Shown: positions 55,233 to 63,382 of the stretch, piece after piece
Layout: each line of letters begins with the position of its first letter
Position numbering within the stretch: position 1 is the stretch's first letter
NCBI RefSeq assembly: GCF_022570735.2
Contig: NZ_JANCNS010000002.1
Span: 124,001-188,000, forward strand
Reading direction: 5' to 3'
DNA: 64,000 bases
DNA from: Christiangramia oceanisediminis
GTDB taxonomy: Bacteria > Bacteroidota > Bacteroidia > Flavobacteriales > Flavobacteriaceae
The notes under the pieces: model-generated
The model's input: only the letters and a program-made list of their open reading frames with translations
Told to the model about the DNA's origin: nothing
Database searches by the model: none
Made by a program: the position numbers and the translations under genes

Positions 55233-56273
55233 ATGAAAAAATGGAATTTTTTCTACATGTTGCCCCTACTCGGAATTATTGCATGTAGTGAAGACACAGT
55301 TTCAGAACAAACTGTTGAAGAAACGGAAACCCAAACCGTAGAATTCAAAGATGACATTACCGAATTAGCTTTTCCTAATGAAACTGGTAAAGTATCTGAA
55401 GTATACTATACAGGAATGAAGATACCAGTTGAGAACGTAAATGGAAGAATGATCTACCAGGGAGATATCATGATCCCTAAGGATAAAGCAAGTAAAAGCC
55501 CGGTTAAACTGGTTTATGAAAAGGGAGAAGAAGTACCTGAAAACAAAAGTGTTGGGCGAACTTCTGCTTACTGGACAGACAACACGGTATATTACGAGAT
55601 CGATGGTAGCCTGCCGGATAAGAACCGTGTGACTGACGCGATTAATCACTGGGAGGCCAACACCAATTTGAAATTTGTTAAACGTTCAGGACAATCAAAT
55701 TACATCTATTTTACACCTGGATCTGGATGTTCCTCTTATGTTGGAATGATTGGAGGTAAGCAGAATATAGTGCTTGCCAGCGGTTGTTCTACGGGTAATA
55801 CCATTCATGAAATTGGTCACGCTGTTGGTCTATGGCACGAACAAAGCCGTGTAGATAGAGATAACCATATCACTATTCACTGGGAGAATATCCAGAGTGG
55901 TAGAGAGTATAACTTTGAAACCTATGCAGATGCTGGGTACGATGGAGATGAATTTACAACGAGTCTTGATTTTGGGTCGATCATGCTTTATAGCCCCTAT
56001 TCGTTTTCTGCTAATGGAGAACCTACCATTACCAAAAAAGATGGTTCTTTATATGGAGCGCAGAGATCCTCTTTGTCTAGTGGAGATATCACCGGTGTTA
56101 ATAGTATGTATTCATCATCTGGAGGTGGTGGAACTACTACCAATTATGTAAACGGAGAATATTATACTATTGATGGTCTCACCGTATTGAGGTACAATGA
56201 TACATGGTATTATTATACTCGATGGGGATGGAGAGAGGTTGTAAATGAAAATGGAACCTGGTACTGGGCCTAA
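55233..56273 (+). CDS. Astacin-type (M12A) metalloprotease lipoprotein 1
   Basis: 346 residues from ATG 55233; an upstream ATG at 55191 would add 14 residues ahead of the signal. Lipobox GIIAC with Cys18, then SEDT. A pro-region of about 90 residues precedes the catalytic domain. Zinc motif HEIGHAVGLWHEQSR (HExxHxxGxxHE, about 207) and Met-turn SIMLYSPYSF (about 254) identify an astacin; the strand NYIYFTPGSGCSSYVGM belongs to the same fold. The C-terminal about 45 residues (YVNGEYYTIDG, then WREVVNENGTW) are a small aromatic module also found on the second astacin. Probably a surface-anchored endoprotease; target unknown. Confidence 0.9.
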   Translation: MKKWNFFYMLPLLGIIACSEDTVSEQTVEETETQTVEFKDDITELAFPNETGKVSEVYYTGMKIPVENVNGRMIYQGDIMIPKDKASKSPVKLVYEKGEEVPENKSVGRTSAYWTDNTVYYEIDGSLPDKNRVTDAINHWEANTNLKFVKRSGQSNYIYFTPGSGCSSYVGMIGGKQNIVLASGCSTGNTIHEIGHAVGLWHEQSRVDRDNHITIHWENIQSGREYNFETYADAGYDGDEFTTSLDFGSIMLYSPYSFSANGEPTITKKDGSLYGAQRSSLSSGDITGVNSMYSSSGGGGTTTNYVNGEYYTIDGLTVLRYNDTWYYYTRWGWREVVNENGTWYWA

Positions 56274-56282
56274 GAAATAGAA

Positions 56283-56318
56283 AAAACCCTCCTGAACGAA
56301 TTTTCAGGAGGGTTTTTT
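56283..56318 (+). terminator. Terminator after astacin 1
   Basis: AAAACCCTCCTGAA (56283-56296) pairs with TTCAGGAGGGTTTT (56303-56316), T-run follows. Confidence 0.95.
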
Positions 56319-56367
56319 TATGTGTAAATGATTTGTTAAAACCTCAAATGTGAGGAATAATTACACA

Positions 56368-56381
56368 GTTAAAATTTTAAC
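56368..56381. promoter_or_regulatory. 14-base palindrome upstream of astacin 2
   Basis: GTTAAAATTTTAAC, identical to 55113-55126, ending 109 bases before the ATG at 56491. The bases on either side of the two copies are not similar, so the palindrome itself is conserved. Confidence 0.55.
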
Positions 56382-56490
56382 ATTCCTGAATATCTACCTG
56401 AATTTCCAAATCGATATAATGCTTTAAAAAATCGATGAAAGTAGCTATGATTCTTTTCAATAGATCCTGATTCTAATCAAAAACCTACTT

Positions 56491-57594
56491 ATGAGAAACT
56501 TAAAATTTTTTCTAGCTATTCCGCTAATGGCTGGTATTGCCTGTAGCGATGATCCTGTAACCGATCAACCCGATCAAACCGAAAATGCTAAGTTCCAGGA
56601 TGACTTTACCGAAATTGCCTTTCCGGAGCATACCGGAAAATTCAGCGACGTTTATTTTGCAGGGAAGAAATTTCCTGTTGAAGAGGTGAATGGCAAATTC
56701 GTGTACCAGGGAGATATTTTTCTTCCGGAAGATCAAACTTCTAAATCACCGGTGAAACTGGTTCTCGACGCCAATGAGAAAGTTCAGGAACAGAACAAAA
56801 GTGTGGGCCGTACTAAATTCCACTGGCCAGATAATACGGTAGTTTATGACATTGATCCTAATTTACCCAATCAGGCAAGGGTTACAGATGCGATTAGCCA
56901 CTGGGAAGCCAATACAGCTGTGCGTTTTGTGAGACGTTCGGGTGAAAGCAATTATGTTTACTTTACTCCTGGTTCAGGTTGTTCTTCCTATGTTGGAATG
57001 GTTGGAGGAAAGCAAAATATAACGCTGGCAGATGCCTGTTCCACAGGGAATACAATCCATGAGATTGGCCATGCTGTTGGTCTATGGCATGAACAAAGCC
57101 GTGCTGATAGAGATCAAACCATTACTGTTCATTTCGATAATATACTTTCAGGAAGAGAGTATAATTTCTACACCTATGAGGAAGCGGGATACGATGGTGA
57201 GGAATATACCGCCGGTCTTGACCTTGGCTCTATCATGATGTACAGCCCATATTCTTTTTCTGCTAACGGCCAACCAACCATCACCCGTTTAGATGGTTCC
57301 TTATATGGAGCGCAAAGGAGCGGACTTTCCGCAGGAGATGTGGAAGGTATTAATGTGATCTATCCTGGTGAAGTGGTAACTCCAGAGCCTACCGAACCAG
57401 AACCAGAACCAGAACCAACCGAGCCAGAACCTACCGAGCCTGAGCCGGAGCCAGAAACTGAGTATATCAATGGTGAATTCTATATGATCGAAGGAGTGAT
57501 GGTTTTGCGTAAAGATGATAAATGGTGGGTGCAAAAAGGTAAGAACTGGAAAGAAGTTGAATTGATAGATGGCCGTTGGAGAATGGTCAAATAA
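56491..57594 (+). CDS. Astacin-type (M12A) metalloprotease lipoprotein 2
   Basis: 367 residues. Lipobox MAGIAC with Cys18, then SDDP. Pro-region and catalytic domain align along their length with astacin 1: WPDNTVVYDIDPNLPNQARV, HEIGHAVGLWHEQSRADRD (zinc motif, about 190), SIMMYSPYSFS (Met-turn, about 248). Unlike astacin 1, a spacer of Pro-Glu repeats (PEPTEPEPEPEP-type, about 297-322) separates the protease from the C-terminal module (INGEFYMIEGVMVLRKDDKW, WKEVELIDGRW). The spacer is a likely wall- or surface-spanning stalk. Own terminator and own palindrome upstream, so it is transcribed separately from its paralogue. Confidence 0.9.
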   Translation: MRNLKFFLAIPLMAGIACSDDPVTDQPDQTENAKFQDDFTEIAFPEHTGKFSDVYFAGKKFPVEEVNGKFVYQGDIFLPEDQTSKSPVKLVLDANEKVQEQNKSVGRTKFHWPDNTVVYDIDPNLPNQARVTDAISHWEANTAVRFVRRSGESNYVYFTPGSGCSSYVGMVGGKQNITLADACSTGNTIHEIGHAVGLWHEQSRADRDQTITVHFDNILSGREYNFYTYEEAGYDGEEYTAGLDLGSIMMYSPYSFSANGQPTITRLDGSLYGAQRSGLSAGDVEGINVIYPGEVVTPEPTEPEPEPEPTEPEPTEPEPEPETEYINGEFYMIEGVMVLRKDDKWWVQKGKNWKEVELIDGRWRMVK

Positions 57595-57602
57595 ATTGCT
57601 AC

Positions 57603-57629
57603 AAGGCCGGTTTTTCCGGCCTTTTTTAT
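57603..57629 (+). terminator. Terminator after astacin 2
   Basis: AAGGCCGG (57603-57610) pairs with CCGGCCTT (57616-57623), loop TTTTT, followed by a T-run reaching into the convergent gene's stop codon. Confidence 0.9.
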
Positions 57630-58216
57630 TTTTTTAGTTCTTGCAATTTTATCCTGCTGAATTCAATAGCTTCTGAAAAGAATTCGCGAAATTCCTTTTG
57701 AAATTCTTCGTAAAACTCCACCAGTTCTTCTACAGCTAGGTGCATGCCCGATTTTCTCCCGGTTCGTTTGTTCATCCCAACCAGCACCTGTTGAATTCCT
57801 TCTATTTCAGCATAGCTCAGGAGCCAGTTTCCTTCTATCATATACGGCAGAAAACTTCTGACTTTTGCCGGTAATAGTTCGTAATTATTCCGAAGTAAAT
57901 CATAGAACTCCTCCGTGTATTGCTCGAGAGGCGTTTCAGAATAATCGTTCCAGTTGGACGCGAGGAAGTGATCATAGAAAATATCTGCGATAATACCATT
58001 ATAATGACCATATCTTTCAAAAAGTCGGCTGGTTGATTGCTGAAAAACCGGGTGCGTATCGGTATAATAATCTATTGCACGGTGGAGAATAATTCCATTT
58101 TGAATTCCCTGGGGATATTCGAGATATTTTTTGCCCTTAATAGAATCAGCCATGAAATTGCCAATTTTGATCTCATAATCATTGCCAGAAAGGTAAATAT
58201 GCGCCAGGAAATTCAT
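57626..58216 (-). CDS. Acyl carrier protein phosphodiesterase (AcpH-like)
   Basis: 196 residues of the AcpH/DUF479 family. MNFLAHIYLSGNDYEIKIGN at the start, FMADSIKGKKY, then GIILHRAIDYYTDTHPVF carry the His/Asp residues of the family, which is a distant HD-type metal phosphohydrolase; AcpH removes the phosphopantetheine arm from holo-ACP. Its stop lies at the end of the astacin 2 terminator. Divergent from glmM. Confidence 0.85.
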   Translation of the reverse strand: MNFLAHIYLSGNDYEIKIGNFMADSIKGKKYLEYPQGIQNGIILHRAIDYYTDTHPVFQQSTSRLFERYGHYNGIIADIFYDHFLASNWNDYSETPLEQYTEEFYDLLRNNYELLPAKVRSFLPYMIEGNWLLSYAEIEGIQQVLVGMNKRTGRKSGMHLAVEELVEFYEEFQKEFREFFSEAIEFSRIKLQELKK

Positions 58217-58267
58217 ATGGTGAAGATATTGAAATAATGCAACAAGAGGGTTAATTTGTGTTAAGGA

Positions 58268-58328
58268 TTGGGACGGATTTAAGCATCCACTTATATTTGC
58301 CAGTAACTAATTCCCTACACTAGTTACT
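58268..58328 (+). promoter_or_regulatory. Promoter and inverted repeat upstream of the phosphohexomutase gene
   Basis: TTG (58268-58270), 21 bases, TATATTTG (58292-58299): a close match to the Bacteroidota promoter. The predicted start near 58306 lies in AGTAACTA (58302-58309), which is the inverse of TAGTTACT (58321-58328), so the leader would begin with a small hairpin or an operator. Confidence 0.55.
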
Positions 58329-58356
58329 AATTATAATCAAACTATTTTTTTAGCAT

Positions 58357-59742
58357 ATGACTTTAATAAAATCTATTTCCGGGATCAGGGGAACCATCGG
58401 CGGAAAAACCGGTGATAATTTAACGCCATTGGATACGGTGAAATTTGCTGCTGCTTATGGCACCTGGTTAAAGACGGAATCCGGGAAGGATAAAATAAAA
58501 GTGGTGGTTGGCCGAGACGCCAGGATCTCTGGAAGAATGATCCAGGAATTAACCATGAATACCCTTACAGGGCTCGGGATAGATGTAATTGATCTTGGTT
58601 TGTCTACTACACCCACCGTGGAAGTCGCGGTTCCAATGGAAAAGGCCGATGGCGGAATCATACTAACCGCCAGCCACAATCCAAAGCAATGGAACGCATT
58701 AAAATTACTGAATTCAAAAGGGGAGTTCCTGGATGGCGAAGCGGGTTCCAGAATACTGGAGATCGCAGAAAAGGAAAATTTCAGTTTTGCAGAGGTTGAT
58801 GACCTGGGTAGCATCGAAAGCATTGAAGATTACATCGATAAACATATAGATGAGGTGTTGAAGCTGAAGCTGGTAGATGCTGAAAAGGTTTCTAAAGCTG
58901 CTTTAAAGGTGGCCGTGGATGGTGTGAATTCCACAGGCGGAATTGCCATTCCTGCATTGCTTAAAAAAATGGGAGTTGAAGTGATCGAGTTATACTGTGA
59001 TCCAAACGGTCATTTTCCGCATAACCCGGAGCCTCTAAAAGAACATCTGCAGGATATTTGTGAATTGGTTAAAAAGGAGAAAGCTGATTTTGGTATCGTT
59101 GTGGATCCCGATGTAGACCGTCTGGCATTTATTGATGAGAATGGGGAGATGTTTGGGGAGGAATATACCCTCGTGGCCTGTGCAGATTATGTCCTGTCTA
59201 AAACCCCGGGAAATACGGTAAGCAATCTTTCCTCCTCCAGGGCCTTAAGAGATGTTACAACCAAACATAATGGTGAATATTTCGCCAGCGCGGTAGGAGA
59301 AGTGAATGTAGTGAAAATGATGAAGGAAAAGAATGCTGTGATCGGCGGGGAAGGAAATGGAGGTATCATTTATCCTGAATCGCACTACGGAAGAGATTCA
59401 TTGGTTGGAACCGCCTTGTTTCTTACTTACCTGGCTGAGAACGGCAAGAAGGTGTCGCAGCTTAGAAAAGAGTATCCTTCATACTATATGAGTAAAAATA
59501 AGATCGAACTTACTCCAGATCTTGATGTGGATGGAATTCTGAAGGCAGTTGAAGAAAGACATTCTAAGGCAGAGATCTCTACAGTGGATGGTGTGAAAAT
59601 TGACTTTCCTGAAAACTGGGTTCATTTGAGAAAATCGAATACCGAACCTATCATCAGGATTTATACCGAAGCAAAATCTCAAAAAGAGGCCGATGAACTG
59701 GCCCAGAAAATGATCCGGGAGATCAAAGAGATCATTGCTTAA
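58357..59742 (+). CDS. glmM: Phosphoglucosamine mutase / phosphohexomutase
   Basis: Alpha-D-phosphohexomutase, 461 residues, four domains. Phosphoserine loop GGIILTASHNPKQWNALK (Ser about 105), metal loop VDPDVDRLAF (about 249), sugar loop GGEGNGGIIYP (about 330) and phosphate loop RKSNTEPIIRIYTE (about 428). Enzymes of this kind make glucosamine-1-phosphate for peptidoglycan; the SNTEP phosphate loop also occurs in phosphomannomutase-like members, so substrate specificity is moderately sure. The last bases overlap by four the stop of the convergent acyltransferase gene. Confidence 0.85.
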   Translation: MTLIKSISGIRGTIGGKTGDNLTPLDTVKFAAAYGTWLKTESGKDKIKVVVGRDARISGRMIQELTMNTLTGLGIDVIDLGLSTTPTVEVAVPMEKADGGIILTASHNPKQWNALKLLNSKGEFLDGEAGSRILEIAEKENFSFAEVDDLGSIESIEDYIDKHIDEVLKLKLVDAEKVSKAALKVAVDGVNSTGGIAIPALLKKMGVEVIELYCDPNGHFPHNPEPLKEHLQDICELVKKEKADFGIVVDPDVDRLAFIDENGEMFGEEYTLVACADYVLSKTPGNTVSNLSSSRALRDVTTKHNGEYFASAVGEVNVVKMMKEKNAVIGGEGNGGIIYPESHYGRDSLVGTALFLTYLAENGKKVSQLRKEYPSYYMSKNKIELTPDLDVDGILKAVEERHSKAEISTVDGVKIDFPENWVHLRKSNTEPIIRIYTEAKSQKEADELAQKMIREIKEIIA

Positions 59743-60644
59743 TCTATAATTTCAGCATTTTCAGGTATGGGCTCATTGCGGTGCTTCCATCGTTTATGAG
59801 TCCATAAATAATATTCGGGTTTTTTCCTAATTTGTTCCTCGAGCATCCCGATAAAGCTTCTGGTGATATGATGATCGGGTTCCTGAGCTGCATGTTCCGT
59901 AATCGGTTTTAGTCTGGCTTCATAGAATCCTCTACCAACTTTTTCAACATGTAAATAGGCCACATTCATATCCAGTCTCCTGGCCAGTCTTTCTGAACCG
60001 TCAAAAACAGGCACTCTAATTCCTAAAAAATCGATCCAAAGCCTGGATTTGCTCAGTTTTGGAGTTTGATCGGCGATCATAGCATAATTAGCCAGAACAC
60101 CCGCTTCCTGGTTTTTTATAATAGTTTCAGTCGCTATATAGGTGTGAATTAAAATTCCATCGAAACGACCGCGAATCCTTTTTACAAGGTTGTCAAAATA
60201 TGTATTCCTTATTCGTTTATAGATCCCGTAAGATTTGAACTTAAGACCTAGCAACTGGATAGCGATCATCCATTCATAGCTGGCATAATGCCCGCACATT
60301 ACGATTAGGCTCTTATTCCTGCTTTCCAGGTCCCGCAGATATTCTTCATTTTTAAGAACGAATCTTTTCTGCAACTCTTCTTCACTAATAGAGATGCTTT
60401 TGATCATTTCCAGGAACATATCGCACATATGCCTGTAAAAATCCTTTTCTATTCGTTTGATTTCCTTTTCGTCTTTTTCTGGGAAGACCAGGTTCAAATT
60501 TTGCTGAACCGTTTTCCTGCGGTATCCGAAGACTCGATAAACAAGAAAAAAGACAAGATCTGAAAAGGCATAAAATAACCTGAAGGGCAGGATGGAAATA
60601 AGCCAGAGAATTGGGTAAACTATCCAGAAAACTAATCCTTGCAT
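59739..60644 (-). CDS. Lipid A biosynthesis acyltransferase (LpxL/HtrB-like)
   Basis: 301 residues. One N-terminal membrane segment (LVFWIVYPILWLISILPFRL) precedes the acyltransferase domain; the catalytic HX4(D/E) motif is GHYASYEW (about 124-131). It transfers a secondary acyl chain to the lipid A precursor at the inner membrane. The final WTHKRWKHR block is typical of the family. Divergent from the rhomboid gene, with back-to-back promoter boxes. Confidence 0.88.
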   Translation of the reverse strand: MQGLVFWIVYPILWLISILPFRLFYAFSDLVFFLVYRVFGYRRKTVQQNLNLVFPEKDEKEIKRIEKDFYRHMCDMFLEMIKSISISEEELQKRFVLKNEEYLRDLESRNKSLIVMCGHYASYEWMIAIQLLGLKFKSYGIYKRIRNTYFDNLVKRIRGRFDGILIHTYIATETIIKNQEAGVLANYAMIADQTPKLSKSRLWIDFLGIRVPVFDGSERLARRLDMNVAYLHVEKVGRGFYEARLKPITEHAAQEPDHHITRSFIGMLEEQIRKKPEYYLWTHKRWKHRNEPIPENAEIID

Positions 60645-60658
60645 AAAAACGCTTTCGG

Positions 60659-60677
60659 CAAATATATGGTATATTTG
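60659..60677. promoter_or_regulatory. Palindrome formed by two back-to-back -7 boxes
   Basis: CAAATATATGGTATATTTG is a perfect inverted repeat (8-base arms, TGG centre). Each arm is a TATATTTG box: on - it lies 14 bases before the acyltransferase ATG, on + 19 bases before the rhomboid ATG. No strong -33 TTG was found for either. Confidence 0.5.
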
Positions 60678-60696
60678 AAATTAAACTTAAGCTTCT

Positions 60697-61344
60697 ATGG
60701 GACAATTAAACCTTGTAACACTCATCATAATTGGGGTGAACGTGTTAGTTTCTTTCAAGGGTTTTAGTGATCAGTCATTTTTCAATAAATATAAATTCAA
60801 TATAGCCGATCTAAAACGGGGTGCAAAATATCAGGTTTTCACCTCCGGTTTTCTTCATGTAGATACTGCTCACCTTTTTGTAAATATGTTGACGCTGTAT
60901 TTTTTTGCCAATGTGGTCATCTACAGCCTCGGTTCCATAGCTTTTCTTATTATTTATCTCGGAAGTCTTTTATTGGGTAATTTATTATCCTATTTCTTTC
61001 ATAAAGACGATTATAATTATACCGCTGTGGGCGCCAGTGGCGCGGTGATGGGAATACTTTATTCGGCTATTCTTCTGCAACCCGATATGACCCTTGGGTT
61101 GTTCTTTGTGATCCCTATCCCTGCCTATGTTTTTGGTATAGGGTATCTTCTTTATACCATCTACGGAATGAAAAGCCGAAGGGACAATATTGGTCATGAT
61201 GCTCATTTTGGTGGCGCTACGGGAGGATATTTGCTCACCATGGTCTTTGCTCCCTGGGTTTTCGAATCTCACTTGTTAATGGTAATTCTTCTGGCTGTGC
61301 CTATTGTAATCCTGTTTTTTCTTCAAAGAACGGGGTACATATAA
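60697..61344 (+). CDS. Rhomboid-family intramembrane serine protease
   Basis: 215 residues, six membrane helices. Catalytic serine in GASGAVMGILYSAIL (GxSG, about 111-114) and catalytic histidine in HDAHFGGATGGYL (about 168-171). Helix-1 to loop segment FTSGFLHVDTAHLFVNMLTLYFFAN-like text (I cite HxxxNM) is the conserved oxyanion His-Asn region. It cleaves membrane proteins within or next to the bilayer; substrate unknown. Followed 48 bases later by the SIMPL-domain gene. Confidence 0.9.
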   Translation: MGQLNLVTLIIIGVNVLVSFKGFSDQSFFNKYKFNIADLKRGAKYQVFTSGFLHVDTAHLFVNMLTLYFFANVVIYSLGSIAFLIIYLGSLLLGNLLSYFFHKDDYNYTAVGASGAVMGILYSAILLQPDMTLGLFFVIPIPAYVFGIGYLLYTIYGMKSRRDNIGHDAHFGGATGGYLLTMVFAPWVFESHLLMVILLAVPIVILFFLQRTGYI

Positions 61345-61392
61345 AATTTGGTACTCTTATTGAATTAGGCGGTTAAACGAAACTTTCTAATT

Positions 61393-62079
61393 ATGAAAAA
61401 ATTTATGCTGCTTTTTGTGGTTTTACTCTCTGTTCCGGTGATGGCGCAGAACTCTCAGAACCCTTCAGTTTCAGTAAGCGGGGAGGGGATTATTAAAATT
61501 GTTCCAGACCAGGTACTGATTAAATCCAGGATCGAACATGAGGGACCTTCAGCCACATCGGTGAAAAAACAAAACGATGAGATTGTAAATAAGATCATTA
61601 ACTATTTGAAGGCTGAAGGTATCGATGAAAAGGATTTTCAAACCAACTATGTGAATCTCAATAAACGCTACGATTATAATGAAAAGACCTATACATATAT
61701 AGCAAACCAGTCTATTACGATTAAGCTGAAGGATATAGGGAATTATGAGAGGATCATGAAGGGGTTACTGGAAAACGGACTCAATCGTATTGACGGTATT
61801 CAATTTCTATCTTCTGAAATTGAAAAGTATGAGCAGGAGGCGAGAAGATTAGCTGTTCTTGATGCCCAGAATAAAGCAAAACAACTGGCTTCTCCATTGG
61901 GTCAGGAAATTGGAAAGGCTATTTCGATTTCTGAAATGGATTACAATAACGTTCAACCTTTATATCGAATGGAAGAAATGGCCGATATGAGCATGGCCAA
62001 GACCGATGAGCAAACCATTGCTCCAGGAGAAATGGAATTAAAGATCAGGGTGAATGTAAGCTTTGAATTGCTTCAATAA
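61393..62079 (+). CDS. SIMPL-domain (DUF541) periplasmic protein
   Basis: 228 residues with a signal peptide MKKFMLLFVVLLSVPVMA then QNSQ. The family text is clear: SVSGEGIIKIVPDQVLIKSR near the start, FQTNYVNLNKRYDYNEKTYT, and ELKIRVNVSFEL at the end. Such proteins (for example YggE) affect oxidative-stress resistance but have no known enzymatic activity. Likely co-transcribed with the rhomboid gene, and ends at a terminator. Confidence 0.9.
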   Translation: MKKFMLLFVVLLSVPVMAQNSQNPSVSVSGEGIIKIVPDQVLIKSRIEHEGPSATSVKKQNDEIVNKIINYLKAEGIDEKDFQTNYVNLNKRYDYNEKTYTYIANQSITIKLKDIGNYERIMKGLLENGLNRIDGIQFLSSEIEKYEQEARRLAVLDAQNKAKQLASPLGQEIGKAISISEMDYNNVQPLYRMEEMADMSMAKTDEQTIAPGEMELKIRVNVSFELLQ

Positions 62080-62081
62080 AA

Positions 62082-62112
62082 AAAGCGCCACTAGGGCGCT
62101 TTCTTTTTTTTA
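62082..62112. terminator. Bidirectional terminator after the SIMPL gene
   Basis: AAAGCGCC (62082-62089) pairs with GGCGCTTT (62095-62102), T-run on + and an A-rich flank giving Ts on -. It serves both the SIMPL gene and the convergent thioredoxin-like gene. Confidence 0.9.
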
Positions 62113-62124
62113 TCAAATCCGTTT

Positions 62125-63246
62125 TTACTGAAGTAGTTCCCCTATTTTTTCGGAAAGAGCTTCTCCTCTCAGGTTTTTTGCAACGATGGTTCCTTTTTCA
62201 TCCAGAACGAACGTAGCAGGAATGGCTTTTACACCGTATTTCTTTGCGATTGGTTCATTCCAGAACTGAAGATTCGAAACGTGATCCCAGTCTTCCAGGT
62301 TATCTTCTTTAATTGCCTGAATCCAGCGATCTTTCTGGCCTGGTCTGTCCAGGGAAACGCTAATGATATTTAGACCGTCATCCTTATATTTGTTATAGGT
62401 CTTTACCAGGTTAGGGTTTTCTACACGGCATGGTTTACACCAGGCAGCCCAGAAATCTACAACGGTAACTTTACCAAGATTTTCGCTTAAAGCCAATTCC
62501 TTACCATCGGGAGTAGGACCTGAGAATTCTGGTGCCTTACTTCCAACTTCATAAGTGCTGCGTTTTTCCAGGTCTTCTTCAAGCTTTTTGGCAAGAGTGG
62601 TTTGCTTGATCCGGTCTGAAACCTCATCATAATATTCTCCAACTTCTGCCGGGGTATGACTTCTCATATTCAGCATATCTGAAAGGATCATTACAGAAAC
62701 ATAAGCGTCGTTATATCGTTTAAGAAGTTCTTCTTTTACCACCTTGTCGTTTTCCTGTAATTCTTGCTGAGTTTCCCTAAGACTACTTAGTTTTTCACGG
62801 TCCTGGTTCATCATGGCCTGGCGACTCTCCTTTTGGATATTGGTCATTTTCCGATTCATTTCCTTGATATGATTGAGATACTCCTGGAGCGCTTTATTTT
62901 CACTTCCGCCATCAACCACACTATTCATTAGTGTATCCTTATCTATTTCGAAACGAATGCGTTGATTTTCTGAAACAAAAACAACATTACCATTAGAACC
63001 TTCTAATCTTAGAAAACTCAAATTAGGGGCATCCTGTTCTTCCATATCGATTTCGAACTCGCCATTTGAAACGGTAGCGGTATCTATCATTTTAGGTGCT
63101 CTTGTGGAAGGATCGAGTTGGGCGATATAAATTTTCTTTCCATCTTCCACGCCCTCTGCAGAACCGGTAAGATAATAACCTTTATCGTCTGCACAGCCTG
63201 CCAGTAGCAAACCTAGAAGAGTAAATAGAATTCCTGTTTTTTTCAT
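62125..63246 (-). CDS. TlpA-type thioredoxin lipoprotein with N-terminal DUF4369-like domain
   Basis: 373 residues. Lipobox LLLAGC with Cys18, followed by ADDK. N-terminal beta domain (about 25-120; LTGSAEGVEDGKKIYIAQLD) of the DUF4369 kind, a charged coiled-coil-like linker (about 130-200), then a TlpA/AhpC-type thioredoxin domain with active site AAWCKPCRVENP (about 264-275) and cis-proline KAIPATFVLDE (about 340). Periplasmic disulfide reductase typical of Bacteroidota. A TATTTTTG box (- strand, 63266-63273) lies 19 bases upstream of the ATG. Confidence 0.9.
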   Translation of the reverse strand: MKKTGILFTLLGLLLAGCADDKGYYLTGSAEGVEDGKKIYIAQLDPSTRAPKMIDTATVSNGEFEIDMEEQDAPNLSFLRLEGSNGNVVFVSENQRIRFEIDKDTLMNSVVDGGSENKALQEYLNHIKEMNRKMTNIQKESRQAMMNQDREKLSSLRETQQELQENDKVVKEELLKRYNDAYVSVMILSDMLNMRSHTPAEVGEYYDEVSDRIKQTTLAKKLEEDLEKRSTYEVGSKAPEFSGPTPDGKELALSENLGKVTVVDFWAAWCKPCRVENPNLVKTYNKYKDDGLNIISVSLDRPGQKDRWIQAIKEDNLEDWDHVSNLQFWNEPIAKKYGVKAIPATFVLDEKGTIVAKNLRGEALSEKIGELLQ

Positions 63247-63382
63247 ATTCTGAATTGATTTTACACAAAAATAATGAACTGCCTTCGCTTAAGACTGCCA
63301 TTTTTATAAAATAATGTTAATTTAAATATTTACGTCTTTCAGAGCCTGCTATAAAATTTAATTTTACCTAAATTATCAGATT

